Part shown: in pieces, positions 17,625 to 27,412 of the stretch | How positions within the stretch are numbered: the stretch's first letter is position 1 | Layout: each line of letters opens with the position of its first letter | Assembly: GCA_963736235.1 (NCBI GenBank) | Contig: CAVTOR010000004.1 | Span: 62,001 to 126,000, forward strand | Length of the DNA stretch: 64,000 nucleotides | Direction: 5' to 3' | Source: CAVORB01 sp963736235 | Lineage (GTDB): Bacteria; Pseudomonadota; Gammaproteobacteria; Chromatiales; Chromatiaceae | Position numbers and translations under genes: made by a program | The notes under the pieces: model-generated | Database searches by the model: none | Told to the model about the DNA's origin: nothing | Seen by the model: only the letters and a program-made list of their open reading frames with translations

Positions 17625-19874
17625 GCGGTCTGGGTCGAGAGCTTCGAGGATGCGGCGGCTGAGGTCTTTGGCACCGTAGCCGCCGGATGCTTGTCGAATG
17701 CGCTTGTCGTCGTCTTCGCTCAGGCGGTGTTCCATGCGGGCCAGGCGGCCGGCGATGGAGGTGAGCACGGCCTCTTCGGTGTTGCCGAAGCTGACGGCCT
17801 GCAGCAGCTTTTCGAAGGAGACCGCCGGCTTCTTCTCCATGGGCTTGGAGTCGGTCTTGTCCTGCTCGCAGACGCCGACGGCATCGACGATGACGAAGTG
17901 GTCCTTGGCTGCGGCGTCCGGGGTGACGGCCTTGAGGTCGTCGTTCTTGATGACCCGCACGCCGCGGCCCTTCATCTGCTCGAAAAACGATCTGGACTTT
18001 ACGCTGCGCATGAAGACCACGATCTCCACCGGCTTGATGTCGGTGCCGGTGGCGATCATGTCCACGGTGACGGCGATGCGCGGGAAGTAGCTGTTGCGGA
18101 AGGCCTTGATCAGCTCTTGCGGCGTGGCGCCGGTGGTGCGGTAGGTGATCTTCTGGGCGAAGTCGTTACCCTTGCCGAATTCCTCGCGCAGGATCTCGAC
18201 GATGTTCTCGGCGTGGTTGTCGTCCTTGGCGAAGAACAGGGTCTTGGGGACCTCGGTGCGGCCGGGGAAGATCTCGGTGAACAGCTTGTCGCGGAAGGTG
18301 CGCACCACTGTGCGGATCTGGTCCGGGGTGACCACGTCGCGGTCGAGCTGCTTGGCCTGATATTCCAGGTCTTCGTCCAGTGCCTGCCAGCGCTTTTCGC
18401 GGGTCTCGCGGTCCTGCTGTTCGACGTAGTAGCCGGCCTCGACCTTGGAGCCGCCCTCGGTGATCTGGGTCTTGATGCGGTAGACGTCGTAGTTGACGTT
18501 GACGCCGTCGGCCACGGCCTGCTCGTGGGGGTATTCCATGACCAGGTTCTGGTGGAAGAAGCCGAAGGTCTGCTTGTTGGGCGTGGCGGTCAGGCCGACC
18601 AGGTAGGCGTCGAAGTATTCGAGCACCTGCGCCCAGAGGTTGTAGATGGAGCGGTGACATTCGTCGGTGACGATGATGTCGAAGGTCTCGATGGGGATGG
18701 CCGGGTTGTATTCGATAGGCGGCTGTTCCTTGAACAGGCTTTCCAGGCCCTGCACGGACGTCTCATCGTCTTCCGGCGGCAGCTCCCTGCCCCTGAGCAT
18801 GGAGTACATGCGCTGGATGGTGCAGATGCAGACCCGCGCCGTGGTGTCGAGGGTGTTGCTGCTCAGGCGCTGGACGATGTACTCCTCGCTGAACTTGAAG
18901 TTGTTGTAGGGCGAGACGTACTGCTGGAATTCCTTGAGGGTCTGGTCGCCCAGGTTGCCGCGATCGACAAGGAAAAGGATGCGCCTCGCACGGGCGAACT
19001 TGAGCAGCCGGTAGGCCATGACGATCGCAAGCAGCGTCTTGCCCGAGCCGGTCGCCATCTGCACCAAGGCGCGTTGGCGGTTGTCGCGCAAGGACTGCTC
19101 GATGTTCGCTATAGCCCGGGGCTTGGGCGGCCAGAGGCGGTCCGCCAAGGGTGGCATGTCCCGCAGGCGGTCGAGGAAGGTCCGGGGCCGGCCGGTATAG
19201 GCCGGAGCCGCCTCGGCGACCTTGTCCAGGGGCTCGGCGACGTCTCCCCAGGCGATGTCGAGCAGCTCGGCGAGGTGCTCGGGTCGGTGGAATGCGAAGA
19301 CCGGCCGGGCGCGGGGCTGGGGGTCGAGGCTGTTGGTGAAGCGGGTCTCGACGCCGGTGGACTGGTAAGCGAAGGGCAGGGGACGCGCCCAGGCGGGGAG
19401 GAAGGGCGGGAGGCCGTCCGTGTACTTGTCGGACTGAATCTCCACGCCGCTCAGGGTGTGACCCCATTTCTTGGCCTCGACGACGCCCGCCGCTCTTCCA
19501 TCCACGTAGAGCAGGTAGTCGGCGGTGCCGTGGCCGGCCAGGAGCGGGAATTCGCGGACGGCGACGCCCCTCGCGCCGGTGATGCAGGCGGAGGCCGGGT
19601 CCTGGACCTGCCATCCGGCGCTGGTCAGGAGCGCGTCGATGCGCTCGCGGGCGATCTGTTCGGGGTTCGGCATTCCTGCGCGCTGTCGGACCGGGGCAAC
19701 GCTGCGAGGCTAGCACAATCTCTCCCCGCGCGCCGCTGCCCTGGGACAAGCTCGGGCAAGCCTTCAGGATGGAAGCGCGGCGCGGGATGCGCCATGCCCC
19801 GACAGTCGTGAAGCGGCTATCGCACCCGTATCAGCTACCGGATGGGCACAACACGCCGAGTTCCGCGCTCCTGC

Positions 19875-20954
19875 TCAACGGTTGCAGCGAACCCGACCCC
19901 GTTTTTCGAGGTAGCGCTGGTGGTAGTCCTCCGCCGGATAGAAGGCCGTGGCGGGGACGATCTCGGTGACGATGGGGCGGCGGAAGCCTCCCGCGTGGCG
20001 TTCGAGTGATTCGCGGGCGGCGGCCTGCTGCTCGGGAGTGTGGAACAGGATGAGGCTTCGGTATTGGGTGCCGACATCCGGGCCCTGGCGGTTGGGTGTC
20101 GTCGGGTCGTGCTCCTTCCAGAAGATCGAGAGCAAGTCGTCGTACGAGATCACCGCCGGGTCGTATTCCACCTGTACGACCTCGGCGTGGCCGGTGCCGC
20201 CGCTCGAGACCTTGCGATAGCTGGGGTCCGGGGTGTTGCCCCCGGCGTAGCCGACCTTGGTGCCGAGCACGCCATCGAGGGCGCAGAAGTCCGCCTCGGC
20301 GCCCCAGAAGCAGCCCATGCCGAAGGTGGCGAGGGCGGTCCGTGGCTTGTCGGCCTTGGTTTTCGTCTCTCCGCGGAACAGGGCCAGGTACTCCCCGTAG
20401 CCCTCGATCTCGAGCTCCGCAACGGGGATGAACCGCAGCGCCGCCGAGTTGACGCAGTAGCGCAGACCGGTCGGGGCTGGACCATCGTCAAAAACATGGC
20501 CGAGGTGGGAGTCGCCGAAGCGGGAGCGAACCTCGGTGCGGGTCATCCACAGCTTGCGGTCCTCGTGCTCGACGATCAGGTCCGGCTCCAGGGGTGAATG
20601 GAAGCTCGGCCAGCCGGTGCCGGAGTCGTACTTCTCGCGGGAGCTGAACAAGGGCTCGCCGGAGACTACGTCGACGTAGATGCCGTCCTCTTTGTTGTCC
20701 CAGTAGGCGTTGCGGTAGGGGGGCTCAGTGCCTTCTTCCTGGGTCACCTCGTACTGCAAAGGGTCGAGACGGCGCTTGATCTCTTCCTGCGCAGGTCGCT
20801 GCCAACGTTCGGCGTCTGCCTTGGTGGCGCAGGACCGCTTTGCGTTGGCGACGGAGTCAGATGCCAGGGCGGTGTGCGACGTTGTCGTCGCCGTCAGTGC
20901 CAGGGCGGCGAGCAGAGAGGCGAAGATGCTCAAGAGAGGGGTATTTCTCGTCAT
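19875..20954 (-). CDS. msrBA: Exported methionine sulfoxide reductase, MsrB-MsrA fusion
   Basis: A 359-residue two-domain repair enzyme that reduces both sulfoxide epimers of methionine, probably in the periplasm: residues 1-33 form a signal peptide (ASLLAALALTATTTSHTALA). The MsrB domain (about residues 45-185) has DSGTGWPSF and the active-site RYCVNSAALRF; the zinc-binding CxxC pairs of many MsrBs are absent. The MsrA domain (about 200-355) has the active-site GMGCFWGAEADF, GYAGGNTPDPSY and GTQYRS. The B-then-A order is the reverse of the common MsrA-MsrB fusions. The start is set at the ATG directly before the signal peptide. No electron donor gene is adjacent. Confidence 0.93.
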   Translation of the reverse strand: MTRNTPLLSIFASLLAALALTATTTSHTALASDSVANAKRSCATKADAERWQRPAQEEIKRRLDPLQYEVTQEEGTEPPYRNAYWDNKEDGIYVDVVSGEPLFSSREKYDSGTGWPSFHSPLEPDLIVEHEDRKLWMTRTEVRSRFGDSHLGHVFDDGPAPTGLRYCVNSAALRFIPVAELEIEGYGEYLALFRGETKTKADKPRTALATFGMGCFWGAEADFCALDGVLGTKVGYAGGNTPDPSYRKVSSGGTGHAEVVQVEYDPAVISYDDLLSIFWKEHDPTTPNRQGPDVGTQYRSLILFHTPEQQAAARESLERHAGGFRRPIVTEIVPATAFYPAEDYHQRYLEKRGRVRCNR

Positions 20955-21267
20955 GTCGTATTCGGCTCTGAGATGGGTTGAAAACGTGGTGCAGCCGGGG
21001 TCTGCATGGTTTGGCCCCGGCGCGTAGGTCAGGTTCCGCGATGCGTCGTCTAGCGGCGTGAATAAAACCTCCTTACACTGAGGGGCGAAGGCCGGGGGTT
21101 CCGGCCTAGTCACCTGAGAGTAACAAGGCGGGATTTGCGCCGCCGTCGCAGACTAACCCTTTCCCCGCTGGTTGCAGGATGTTGGCCCGAGCAACGGGGC
21201 CGGCGGGGGCTGGTGCTGTCCAGGCGAGTCGACCCGCTACATAACAGACCAGACGAGGAGCCGCATC
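20955..21267. other. Divergent intergenic region between msrBA and prk
   Basis: It should carry both promoters, as the genes are divergent. I cannot pick convincing -35/-10 pairs. Bases 21251-21260 (AGACGAGGAG) hold the prk ribosome-binding site. Confidence 0.4.
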
Positions 21268-22149
21268 ATGTCAAGAAAGCACCCAATCGTGGCCGTGACG
21301 GGGTCGTCCGGCGCAGGCACAAGCACCGTCAAGGACGCCCTTCAGCACATCTTCAATCGCGTCGGTGCCCGCGCCGTCTTTGTCGAGGGCGACAGCTTTC
21401 ACCGCTACGATCGCAAGCAGATGAAGAAGGAGCTTGCCAAGGCCAAGAAGGAAGGTCGGAACCTAAGCCATTTCGGGCCCGAGGGAAACCTGTTCGACAA
21501 GCAGCTCGAGGTCTTCCACAGGTACAGTGAGACCGGGACCGGCGAGATCCGGCACTACATCCACAACGAGCAAGAGGCGGTCCTTTACGGCTCGCCGCCC
21601 GGTACCTTCACGGAGTGGGAGGCCATCCCGTCCGATACGGACTTGTTGTTCTACGAAGGTCTGCATGGGGGGGTGGTGACGCCGGAGATCGATATGGCCA
21701 AGGAGGTCGACCTGCTGATCGGGGTCTGTCCCACCATCAATCTGGAGTGGGTGCAGAAGATTAGCCGCGACACCGCCGAGCGGGGCTACACGCCCGAGGA
21801 CGTCAAGGATGTGATCTATCGGCGCATGTACGACTACATGCACTACATCCTGCCCCAGTTTTCCCACACCAACATCAACTTCCAGCGCATCCCGCTGACC
21901 GATACCTCCAATCCGTTCTGTGCCACCGGCATTCCCACCGCGGATCAGAGCCTGGTGATGATCCATTTCCTGTCGCCCAAGCCGAGCGTGGAGTACAAGA
22001 TCAATCTCAAGGGGCTGATCGAGGGGGCCATGCTGACCGGGTTCAACACGCTGGTGATCCCCGGAGGCAAGATGATGTATGCGATGGAACTGATCCTGAC
22101 CCAGACCATCGTCGACCTCATGAAACGGAGGGGACACCTGGAGGGATGA
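21268..22149 (+). CDS. prk: Phosphoribulokinase
   Basis: A 293-residue enzyme that phosphorylates ribulose 5-phosphate to ribulose 1,5-bisphosphate, the committed step of the Calvin-Benson cycle. The P-loop is GSSGAGTST near residue 12. GDSFHRYDRKQMK near residue 45 is the substrate loop of the proteobacterial class I PRK, and FYEGLHGGVVT near residue 130 is the Walker-B-like region. Start: ATG at 21268 with GAGGAG seven bases upstream; the longer upstream reading is unrelated. No RuBisCO gene is in the window. The gene is the best direct evidence that the organism fixes CO2. Confidence 0.96.
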   Translation: MSRKHPIVAVTGSSGAGTSTVKDALQHIFNRVGARAVFVEGDSFHRYDRKQMKKELAKAKKEGRNLSHFGPEGNLFDKQLEVFHRYSETGTGEIRHYIHNEQEAVLYGSPPGTFTEWEAIPSDTDLLFYEGLHGGVVTPEIDMAKEVDLLIGVCPTINLEWVQKISRDTAERGYTPEDVKDVIYRRMYDYMHYILPQFSHTNINFQRIPLTDTSNPFCATGIPTADQSLVMIHFLSPKPSVEYKINLKGLIEGAMLTGFNTLVIPGGKMMYAMELILTQTIVDLMKRRGHLEG

Positions 22150-22595
22150 GCTGATCCGGGCAAGTCGTACTTGATCGGCGGTCGCCCCGGCACACGGATG
22201 TGTCGCCGTGGGGCCCATCGGCGACGGCTGGGCGACTAGCGCGGGATGACTCGGGTCAGTCCTCGCAAGAGTAGACCACCAGTATCGGCACCCCTCTCCA
22301 TCCGCCGTAAGCCGTCACGTTTGGTCACTTTTCGCTGCATTGGATAACCCTGGCGTAGGGGTCAATCTCCTTGGTGCGTTATTGGCGAATGAAGCTGACT
22401 GACGGGCGCTCGCCGAGTCCCTCGGCATGCGGGAACAGGCTTGTGCAGGGGCACCGGTTGTTCATGCCGCGGTCCGGCGAGACCTTGCGGACCTACGGAG
22501 TCAGATTCCAAGACTGACGTCACCTGACGGAGCCGGATGCACATCTGAGGGACTGGTCCGGCGGACGCGCCTTGCGTCGTCCGCCCATTCACGAG
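22150..22595. other. Convergent intergenic region after prk
   Basis: There is no supported gene here. A hairpin at 22184-22214 is listed separately. On the minus strand a short reading ends VPILVVYSCED before a stop at about 22256; its last 14 bases equal the 3' end of the DUF3775 gene at 29589. I do not annotate it as a gene. Confidence 0.4.
22184..22214 (+). terminator. Hairpin downstream of prk
   Basis: GCCCC-GGC-ACAC pairs with GTGT-(C)-GCC-(GT)-GGGGC around a GGAT loop, 35 bases after the prk stop. The stem is strong but no T tract follows, so the terminator call is tentative. Confidence 0.45.
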
Positions 22596-23540
22596 TCACT
22601 TTCTCCCAAACAACAGGATCTGCTCACCGCCGAGATAGCCCAGCTCCCGCGACCAGTAGAGAAGCGCCTGCGCCGAAGCGAACCCCGCGTCGCGAAGCTT
22701 CTCCATCAGGTCCCAGCCGAAGTGGTAGAAGCAGAGGCAGCCGTCGGTGGTGAGGGGGTCGCCGTGGTACTCGGCCGGGAGCAGGTGTTCGATCTCGCCG
22801 TTCTCCGCCACCCTCGCTCGCGTAAGGGTCTCCCTGGCGTTGACGAGGAAGGGGACGCTGAACAGGAGGTTGCCCCCCGGTTTCAGGCACCGCTGGCACT
22901 CGCTCAGCGCTTTCTCGACGTTGGGGATGTGCTCCAGGACGTCGAACGAAAGGATGTGGTCGAAGTGGTCGTCGGGAAAGGATAGGCGGGTCAGACTCTC
23001 ATTGCGGATTCCGTTCGCGTCCTTTGCCCCGGGCGGGACCTTGTCCGCCAGGTACTCGCTGCCGGTCACGTTTGGATAGTGCTTGAGGAGCCAGCGGTAT
23101 ATCGGGGTGGTTTGCTCGGTGATGTAGATCGTGTCGTTTTTCTTCGGCGAACAGGACCGATCGAACAGATGCAGCGAGGCTCTGAGGCGATTGTTGAGTC
23201 CACAGCCGTCGCAAATCAGGCGTTCGCGCCAGTTGGGGATGCGCAAACCATCGATCTCGGAGGCGTAGGTGTAATCGACCAAAAACTTCGACGGTTTCCG
23301 GCAGACGTAACAGTGGCCGGGGATGCGGAATGCCTGCTCATCGGAAAGCAATTCGTGCTCGATGTCTTGGCGCCGCTTTTGCTCCGCGACTGTGCCCTCT
23401 CGATGCCGCGCAAAATCACCGTAGGTGGCGATCTCGGTTACCTCCATGCCGGTGGCGCGCGCATCTCTTGGGCGTTTCCAGATGGATCGCAGCTTATCGG
23501 CGGCAGTTTGGAGTCGTCGATGCAAAGAATTCGCCATCAT
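22596..23540 (-). CDS. SAM-dependent methyltransferase with CxxC zinc-ribbon-like segment
   Basis: A 314-residue protein. A cysteine pair GHCYVCRKPS near residue 75 and a second pair CDGCGLNNR near residue 109 suggest a small metal-binding ribbon. A class I methyltransferase fold follows: YLADKVPPGAKD, then FPDDHFDHILSFDVLEHIPN (post-I/acidic motif) and LKPGGNLLFSVPF (motif III). Methyltransferases of this build (Methyltransf_11 type) are frequent in polysaccharide and glycan gene clusters, and the glycosyltransferase gene lies divergently next to it. The target is unknown. A possible ATG-ATG double start lies at 23540. Confidence 0.82.
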   Translation of the reverse strand: MMANSLHRRLQTAADKLRSIWKRPRDARATGMEVTEIATYGDFARHREGTVAEQKRRQDIEHELLSDEQAFRIPGHCYVCRKPSKFLVDYTYASEIDGLRIPNWRERLICDGCGLNNRLRASLHLFDRSCSPKKNDTIYITEQTTPIYRWLLKHYPNVTGSEYLADKVPPGAKDANGIRNESLTRLSFPDDHFDHILSFDVLEHIPNVEKALSECQRCLKPGGNLLFSVPFLVNARETLTRARVAENGEIEHLLPAEYHGDPLTTDGCLCFYHFGWDLMEKLRDAGFASAQALLYWSRELGYLGGEQILLFGRK

Positions 23541-23842
23541 ATAGGCTTGCCGATCGCCAAAGTCCCGGCGGCCATAGCTCCCGGAAACCTCTGCTCAGAG
23601 CCGCGGTGGCGCGGTGGGACCAAGCGCTTGGTTGGTCTGCGTGGCAGTATTTCCCCTCGCCTTGTAGCGCCGCGTTCCGGGCGATGCGCGCGCAACCGTG
23701 ACAGAATACACGAAAACGCCGCCCCCATCGGATGCGCGCTGCCGTGCCGCCTGAGCCTTGGGTGGTCCCGATTATCAGCTCGACAAGAGAAGGGGGCGGG
23801 ACGCGCAACGGTGATCGACGGCGCGTTTAGCCGGCAACTGAA
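23541..23842. other. Divergent intergenic region, methyltransferase and glycosyltransferase
   Basis: About 300 bases between two divergent genes, presumably holding both promoters. It is slightly less GC-rich than the flanking genes. No motif stands out. Confidence 0.35.
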
Positions 23843-26551
23843 ATGGCCAAGCAGAGAACGAAACAGAGCCGATCCGCCCTAGGCTCGAATGCTTCGGAAC
23901 AGCAAATGGATGATCGAAATCGAAACCGCGGCAACCCGTTACGCCTGGCCTGGTGGGCGCTGCGCCGGAACCCAACCCGGGTGATCGCGACCATTCGGCA
24001 GGCGGCCCGGGACCGTCGCTTCATTCGAGAATGCGGCTTATTCGACGAGGCCTGGTACCTTCGCCGCTATCGGGATGTCGCCAATGCGGGACTGGACCCA
24101 CTGGACCACTATATCGCGTTCAGCGTGTCCCAAAGCAGGGATCCGAATGCCTTCTTCGACACCTCCTGGTACCTCAACCAGTATCCCGAGCTGAGGACCA
24201 GCGGCGTGAATCCTCTGGTGCATTTCCTGACGGTGGGTGCCGCGGAGGGCAGCGTACCTAGCCCACTGTTGGTTGCCCCTCCAGCCCGGATCGGATCGGC
24301 GGCCGCCGCCGATTCGACCGTTGACGGACTGCGCGCGACGCTCGGACAGGGCCGGGAATCGGGAGCAGAGGCATCCGCACAGCCGAATGCCAACGGTAGC
24401 CTGCCCTGGCCGATACCTCGCGAGCCGACGGCTCTATGGGGAACGCCTGGCTGGACCTATCTCGCGCAGGAGTTCGGCATTCCCGTAGCTGGCCAGGTGG
24501 TTAGTCTGCTTGCCGAGCTGCGCCTGACCGCATTTGACGATGACGCGACAGGAGAACCGGAAGAGTGGGAGCTGGCACGCTGGTCCCATGAGATCAGCCG
24601 CCTGGCAGACCAAGCCGAGGACGCCCCACTGGTATCCATTGTCCTGCCGGTCCATAACCAACTCCGTTACAGCCTCGCTTGCCTCGCATCCTTGCTCTAC
24701 TGGCCCACCCGTGCGAGCTTCGAGGTCATCGTCGCGAACGATGCCTCGACGGATGCCACCGCAAAGCTTCTGGCCGAGTTGCCATACCCCGTCCGACTGG
24801 TGAATCGGCAGCGGAATCTGGGTTTTCTCAGGAACTGCAACCGCGCCGCTGAAACCGCCCGGGGGAAATACATCCTGTTCCTCAACAACGATACCTTCGT
24901 GCTGCCGAATTGGCTCGACGAACTCGTCGACACCCTGGAGCGCGAGCCAAGGGCGGGATTGGTGGGCTCCAAGCTGCTGTACGCCGATGCAGAGCTCCAG
25001 GAGGCGGGGGGGCTGATCTGGGAGGACGCGAGCGGGGCCAACATCGGCCGTGGCCCGGAGACTCGAGCACCTTGGTTCAATTTCTCCCGCGAGGTCGATT
25101 ACTGCTCGGGGGCGTCGATCCTGCTGCCGCGATCCCTCTGGTGGGAGCTTGGAGGGTTCGACGAACGCTACGCCCCGGCCTACTACGAGGACACGGACCT
25201 CGCGTTTCGGGTGCGGGAGGCCGGTTACCGCGTTCTGTATCAGCCCCTCTCCCAATTGATTCATTTCGAGGGGAAGTCGCATGGAACCGATGTGGCCTCC
25301 GGCGTCAAGCGCCATCAGGAGATCAATCGCCAGGTCTTCCTGGAACGTTGGGGGGAGCGCCTGCGGGATCATAGACGCCCAACCCCATCGGACCCTTATT
25401 GCTACGGCCGATACGCGCGGGACCGGGTGTTGTTCGTCGATGCCTGTACGCCGACACCCGACCAGGATTCGGGTTCCGTCGACGCGTTCAATATCCTGCG
25501 GATGCTCAAGCGTCTGGGGTTCCATGTCACCTTCTGCTCGACCACCGACCTCGGCTATCAGGGCCGCTACACGCGAGACCTGCAACGCGTCGGAATCGAG
25601 TGCCTGTACTTTCCCTACGTCTTGGAGCTGACGGATTGGCTCGCACAGTATGGCGGGGGGCTGTCTCTGGTCATCCTCACCCGCATGACCGTGGCGGCCG
25701 AGTATCACGACGCGATCCGCGAACACTGCCCGAAGGCAAAGATCCTGTTCAATACAGTGGATCTCCATTTCTTGCGCCTGCAACGGGAAGCAGCGCTCAC
25801 GGGCGACCAGAGCACATTGGAACAGGCGGAGCAGGCCCGCGAGATGGAGCTCGACCTTATCCGACGCTCCGATGCGACCCTGGTGGTTGGAGAACAGGAA
25901 AAGCGGCTGCTGCAGGATCTGGTTCCGAGGTCTGCTGTCTATTGGCTTCCGCTACCGCGCGAGATCCCGCCGCGATCCGTCGCCAGCGCCGCGAGCAGGG
26001 ACGTCGTCTTCATCGGCGGCTTTCAACACCCTCCAAACGTCGATGCGATCGAGTATTTCGCCAGTGAAATCTGGCCCCTGGTGCACAGCCAGGCCCCTGA
26101 CAGCCGTTTCCTCATCGTCGGGTCGAGGATGCCCGATGACATCTCCCGGTTCGACGGACAGGACGGCATTCGGGTGCTTGGCTTCGTGCCGGACCTGGAG
26201 CCGGTGTTCGCGCGGACGCGCCTGTCCGTTGCACCGCTGCGCTTCGGCGCAGGCCAGAAGGGCAAGGTTGTGACCAGTCTGTCCTTTGGCGTGCCCGTGG
26301 TTGCCACATCGGTCGCTGCTGAGGGAATGACCCTGACCGACGGCGAGCAGGTGCTGATCGCAGATACGCCCGCCGCGTTTGCAGACGCGGTGCTGAGGCT
26401 CTTGACCCGGGACGACCTCTGGTCGCATCTCTCCGAGAGCGGTCGCGTGCTGGTGAGTGAGATCTTCGGGTTCGAGAACGTAGCCCGCGGTCTGCGTCAG
26501 ATCCTTGCCGATCTCGGTGTCCAGCGCTGCGAGGGAATCAGCCATGATTGA
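23843..26551 (+). CDS. Large bifunctional glycosyltransferase (GT2 plus GT4-like)
   Basis: A 902-residue cytoplasmic enzyme for surface-glycan assembly. Residues 65-140 hold two copies of a short motif, FDEAWYLRRYRDVANAGLDP and FDTSWYLNQYPEL (W-Y-L-x-x-Y), often found in front of such transferases. Residues 250-490 are a GT2 fold: VSIVLPVHNQLRYSL, VANDASTDATA (D-A/G-S), LFLNNDTFVLPNW (DxD-like NND) and FDERYAPAYYEDTDLAFR (the ED catalytic region). Residues 520-895 resemble a GT4 fold with FIGGFQHPPNVDAIEYF and the nucleotide-sugar site LRFGAGQKGKVVTSLSFGVPVV. It overlaps the sulfotransferase-like gene by eight bases, so both are cotranslated. Confidence 0.88.
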   Translation: MAKQRTKQSRSALGSNASEQQMDDRNRNRGNPLRLAWWALRRNPTRVIATIRQAARDRRFIRECGLFDEAWYLRRYRDVANAGLDPLDHYIAFSVSQSRDPNAFFDTSWYLNQYPELRTSGVNPLVHFLTVGAAEGSVPSPLLVAPPARIGSAAAADSTVDGLRATLGQGRESGAEASAQPNANGSLPWPIPREPTALWGTPGWTYLAQEFGIPVAGQVVSLLAELRLTAFDDDATGEPEEWELARWSHEISRLADQAEDAPLVSIVLPVHNQLRYSLACLASLLYWPTRASFEVIVANDASTDATAKLLAELPYPVRLVNRQRNLGFLRNCNRAAETARGKYILFLNNDTFVLPNWLDELVDTLEREPRAGLVGSKLLYADAELQEAGGLIWEDASGANIGRGPETRAPWFNFSREVDYCSGASILLPRSLWWELGGFDERYAPAYYEDTDLAFRVREAGYRVLYQPLSQLIHFEGKSHGTDVASGVKRHQEINRQVFLERWGERLRDHRRPTPSDPYCYGRYARDRVLFVDACTPTPDQDSGSVDAFNILRMLKRLGFHVTFCSTTDLGYQGRYTRDLQRVGIECLYFPYVLELTDWLAQYGGGLSLVILTRMTVAAEYHDAIREHCPKAKILFNTVDLHFLRLQREAALTGDQSTLEQAEQAREMELDLIRRSDATLVVGEQEKRLLQDLVPRSAVYWLPLPREIPPRSVASAASRDVVFIGGFQHPPNVDAIEYFASEIWPLVHSQAPDSRFLIVGSRMPDDISRFDGQDGIRVLGFVPDLEPVFARTRLSVAPLRFGAGQKGKVVTSLSFGVPVVATSVAAEGMTLTDGEQVLIADTPAAFADAVLRLLTRDDLWSHLSESGRVLVSEIFGFENVARGLRQILADLGVQRCEGISHD

Positions 26552-27366
26552 CCCCGAAACGAAGATCGTTCATCACCATGCCTTCAAGTGCGGCGGATCC
26601 ACCCTGATGTGGATTCTCGAGCACAACTATCCCGGTCGCGTGCTCTATGTCAGAGGGTGTGCGGCCTGGCGGGCGCATCAGCTGCGATCGGATTCGTCCC
26701 CATCATGGGGGCAAAGGCTATTCGGCCGTGTCATCCCACGAGCTCGCCTTTCCCGGACCGGGAGAGCAAATCGGCCTGATTCATTTTTCCCTGCTGCGGG
26801 ATCCGCTCGACCGTTTGCTCTCCGCATACCGGTACCAAAAGCGTACCAACGACATTCGCGCCGACATGGGGATAGAGGAGTTCATCGAGACGAATTTCCA
26901 GGCCGACAACTTCCAGGCCAGGCACGCGTCGATGCCGAACCCATCAACCGGGGTGCCAGGGTGGGCGCCGGACGAAAGGATCTTCGACAGGATCGAGTCG
27001 GGCGAGATCCTGTTTGGTCTGGTGGAGTATTTCGATCAGTCGATGCTGTTGCTGGAAGCTGTCGCCAGGGACCACGGCTTCAAGTTCGACGGTGCCTACC
27101 CGTCGAGAATTAACGCCTCGGCTGACGGCGTCGACTCGGATTCGCTTCTCGGGGCAGATCTCAGGGCGTTCGTTGCGGAGAAGAATGCCCGAGAATACAG
27201 GCTCTACGAGACCGTCAAGCAACGCATGCTGCCGATCTTTTCCGCCCGTTGCGGAGACAAGGACCTGCAGGAATTCGCTTCGCGCTGTGCGCGCTTGCGG
27301 GATGATGGCGTGACACGCGAGGTGCTTGTGCCCACCGAGAGAGATTGGCTTTACATCGACGCTTGA
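26544..27366 (+). CDS. Sulfotransferase-like protein, frameshifted
   Basis: The reading starts at ATG 26544 with IVHHHAFKCGGSTLMWILEH, the 5'-phosphosulfate-binding loop of glycan sulfotransferases (H-x-x-K-x-G-x-S/T-T). After a one-base shift at about 26645-26675 it continues with GGKGYSAVSSHELAFPGPG and LLRDPLDRLLSAYRYQKR, the 3'-phosphate-binding motif (R-D-P-x-x-R-x-x-S-x-Y). It then runs to the stop at 27366, about 273 residues in all. It would use PAPS to sulfate a carbohydrate, matching the overlapping glycosyltransferase gene. Whether the shift is real is unknown; a single base removal repairs it. Confidence 0.78.
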
Positions 27367-27412
27367 CGGATCGGTGCGGCTCATCCTTGTGCCGCTGACC
27401 AGCGAACGCCCC

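Larger units (their letters stand above)
16819..19673 (-). pseudogene. hsdR: Type I restriction endonuclease/translocase HsdR, interrupted by two repeats
   Basis: This would be the motor and nuclease subunit. The first 690 residues are intact: the PD-(D/E)xK-like nuclease region (DYLLYVDGRAAGVVEAKKWG), helicase motif I (ATGSGKTLLA), a DECH motif II (VTDECHRSIYN) and motif VI region MKGRGVRVIK. A palindromic repeat at 17555-17624 then inserts foreign residues and an in-frame TGA at 17558-17556. The same frame resumes immediately (RRKLIHEAVKPLHD, then VKKKNEITIDHVSQDEV). A second repeat at 17011-17047 shifts the frame; the true C-terminus TPEQMHWLEMIRDHIAANLG through NTIIEELNESLAA is read in another frame to TGA at 16821-16819. 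The subunit would be truncated at about 705 residues. Confidence 0.9.

Noticed and set aside
17613..19811. A 732-residue open reading frame on the plus strand
   Set aside because: Opposite hsdR; low-complexity Gly/Val/Asp pattern typical of antisense frames.
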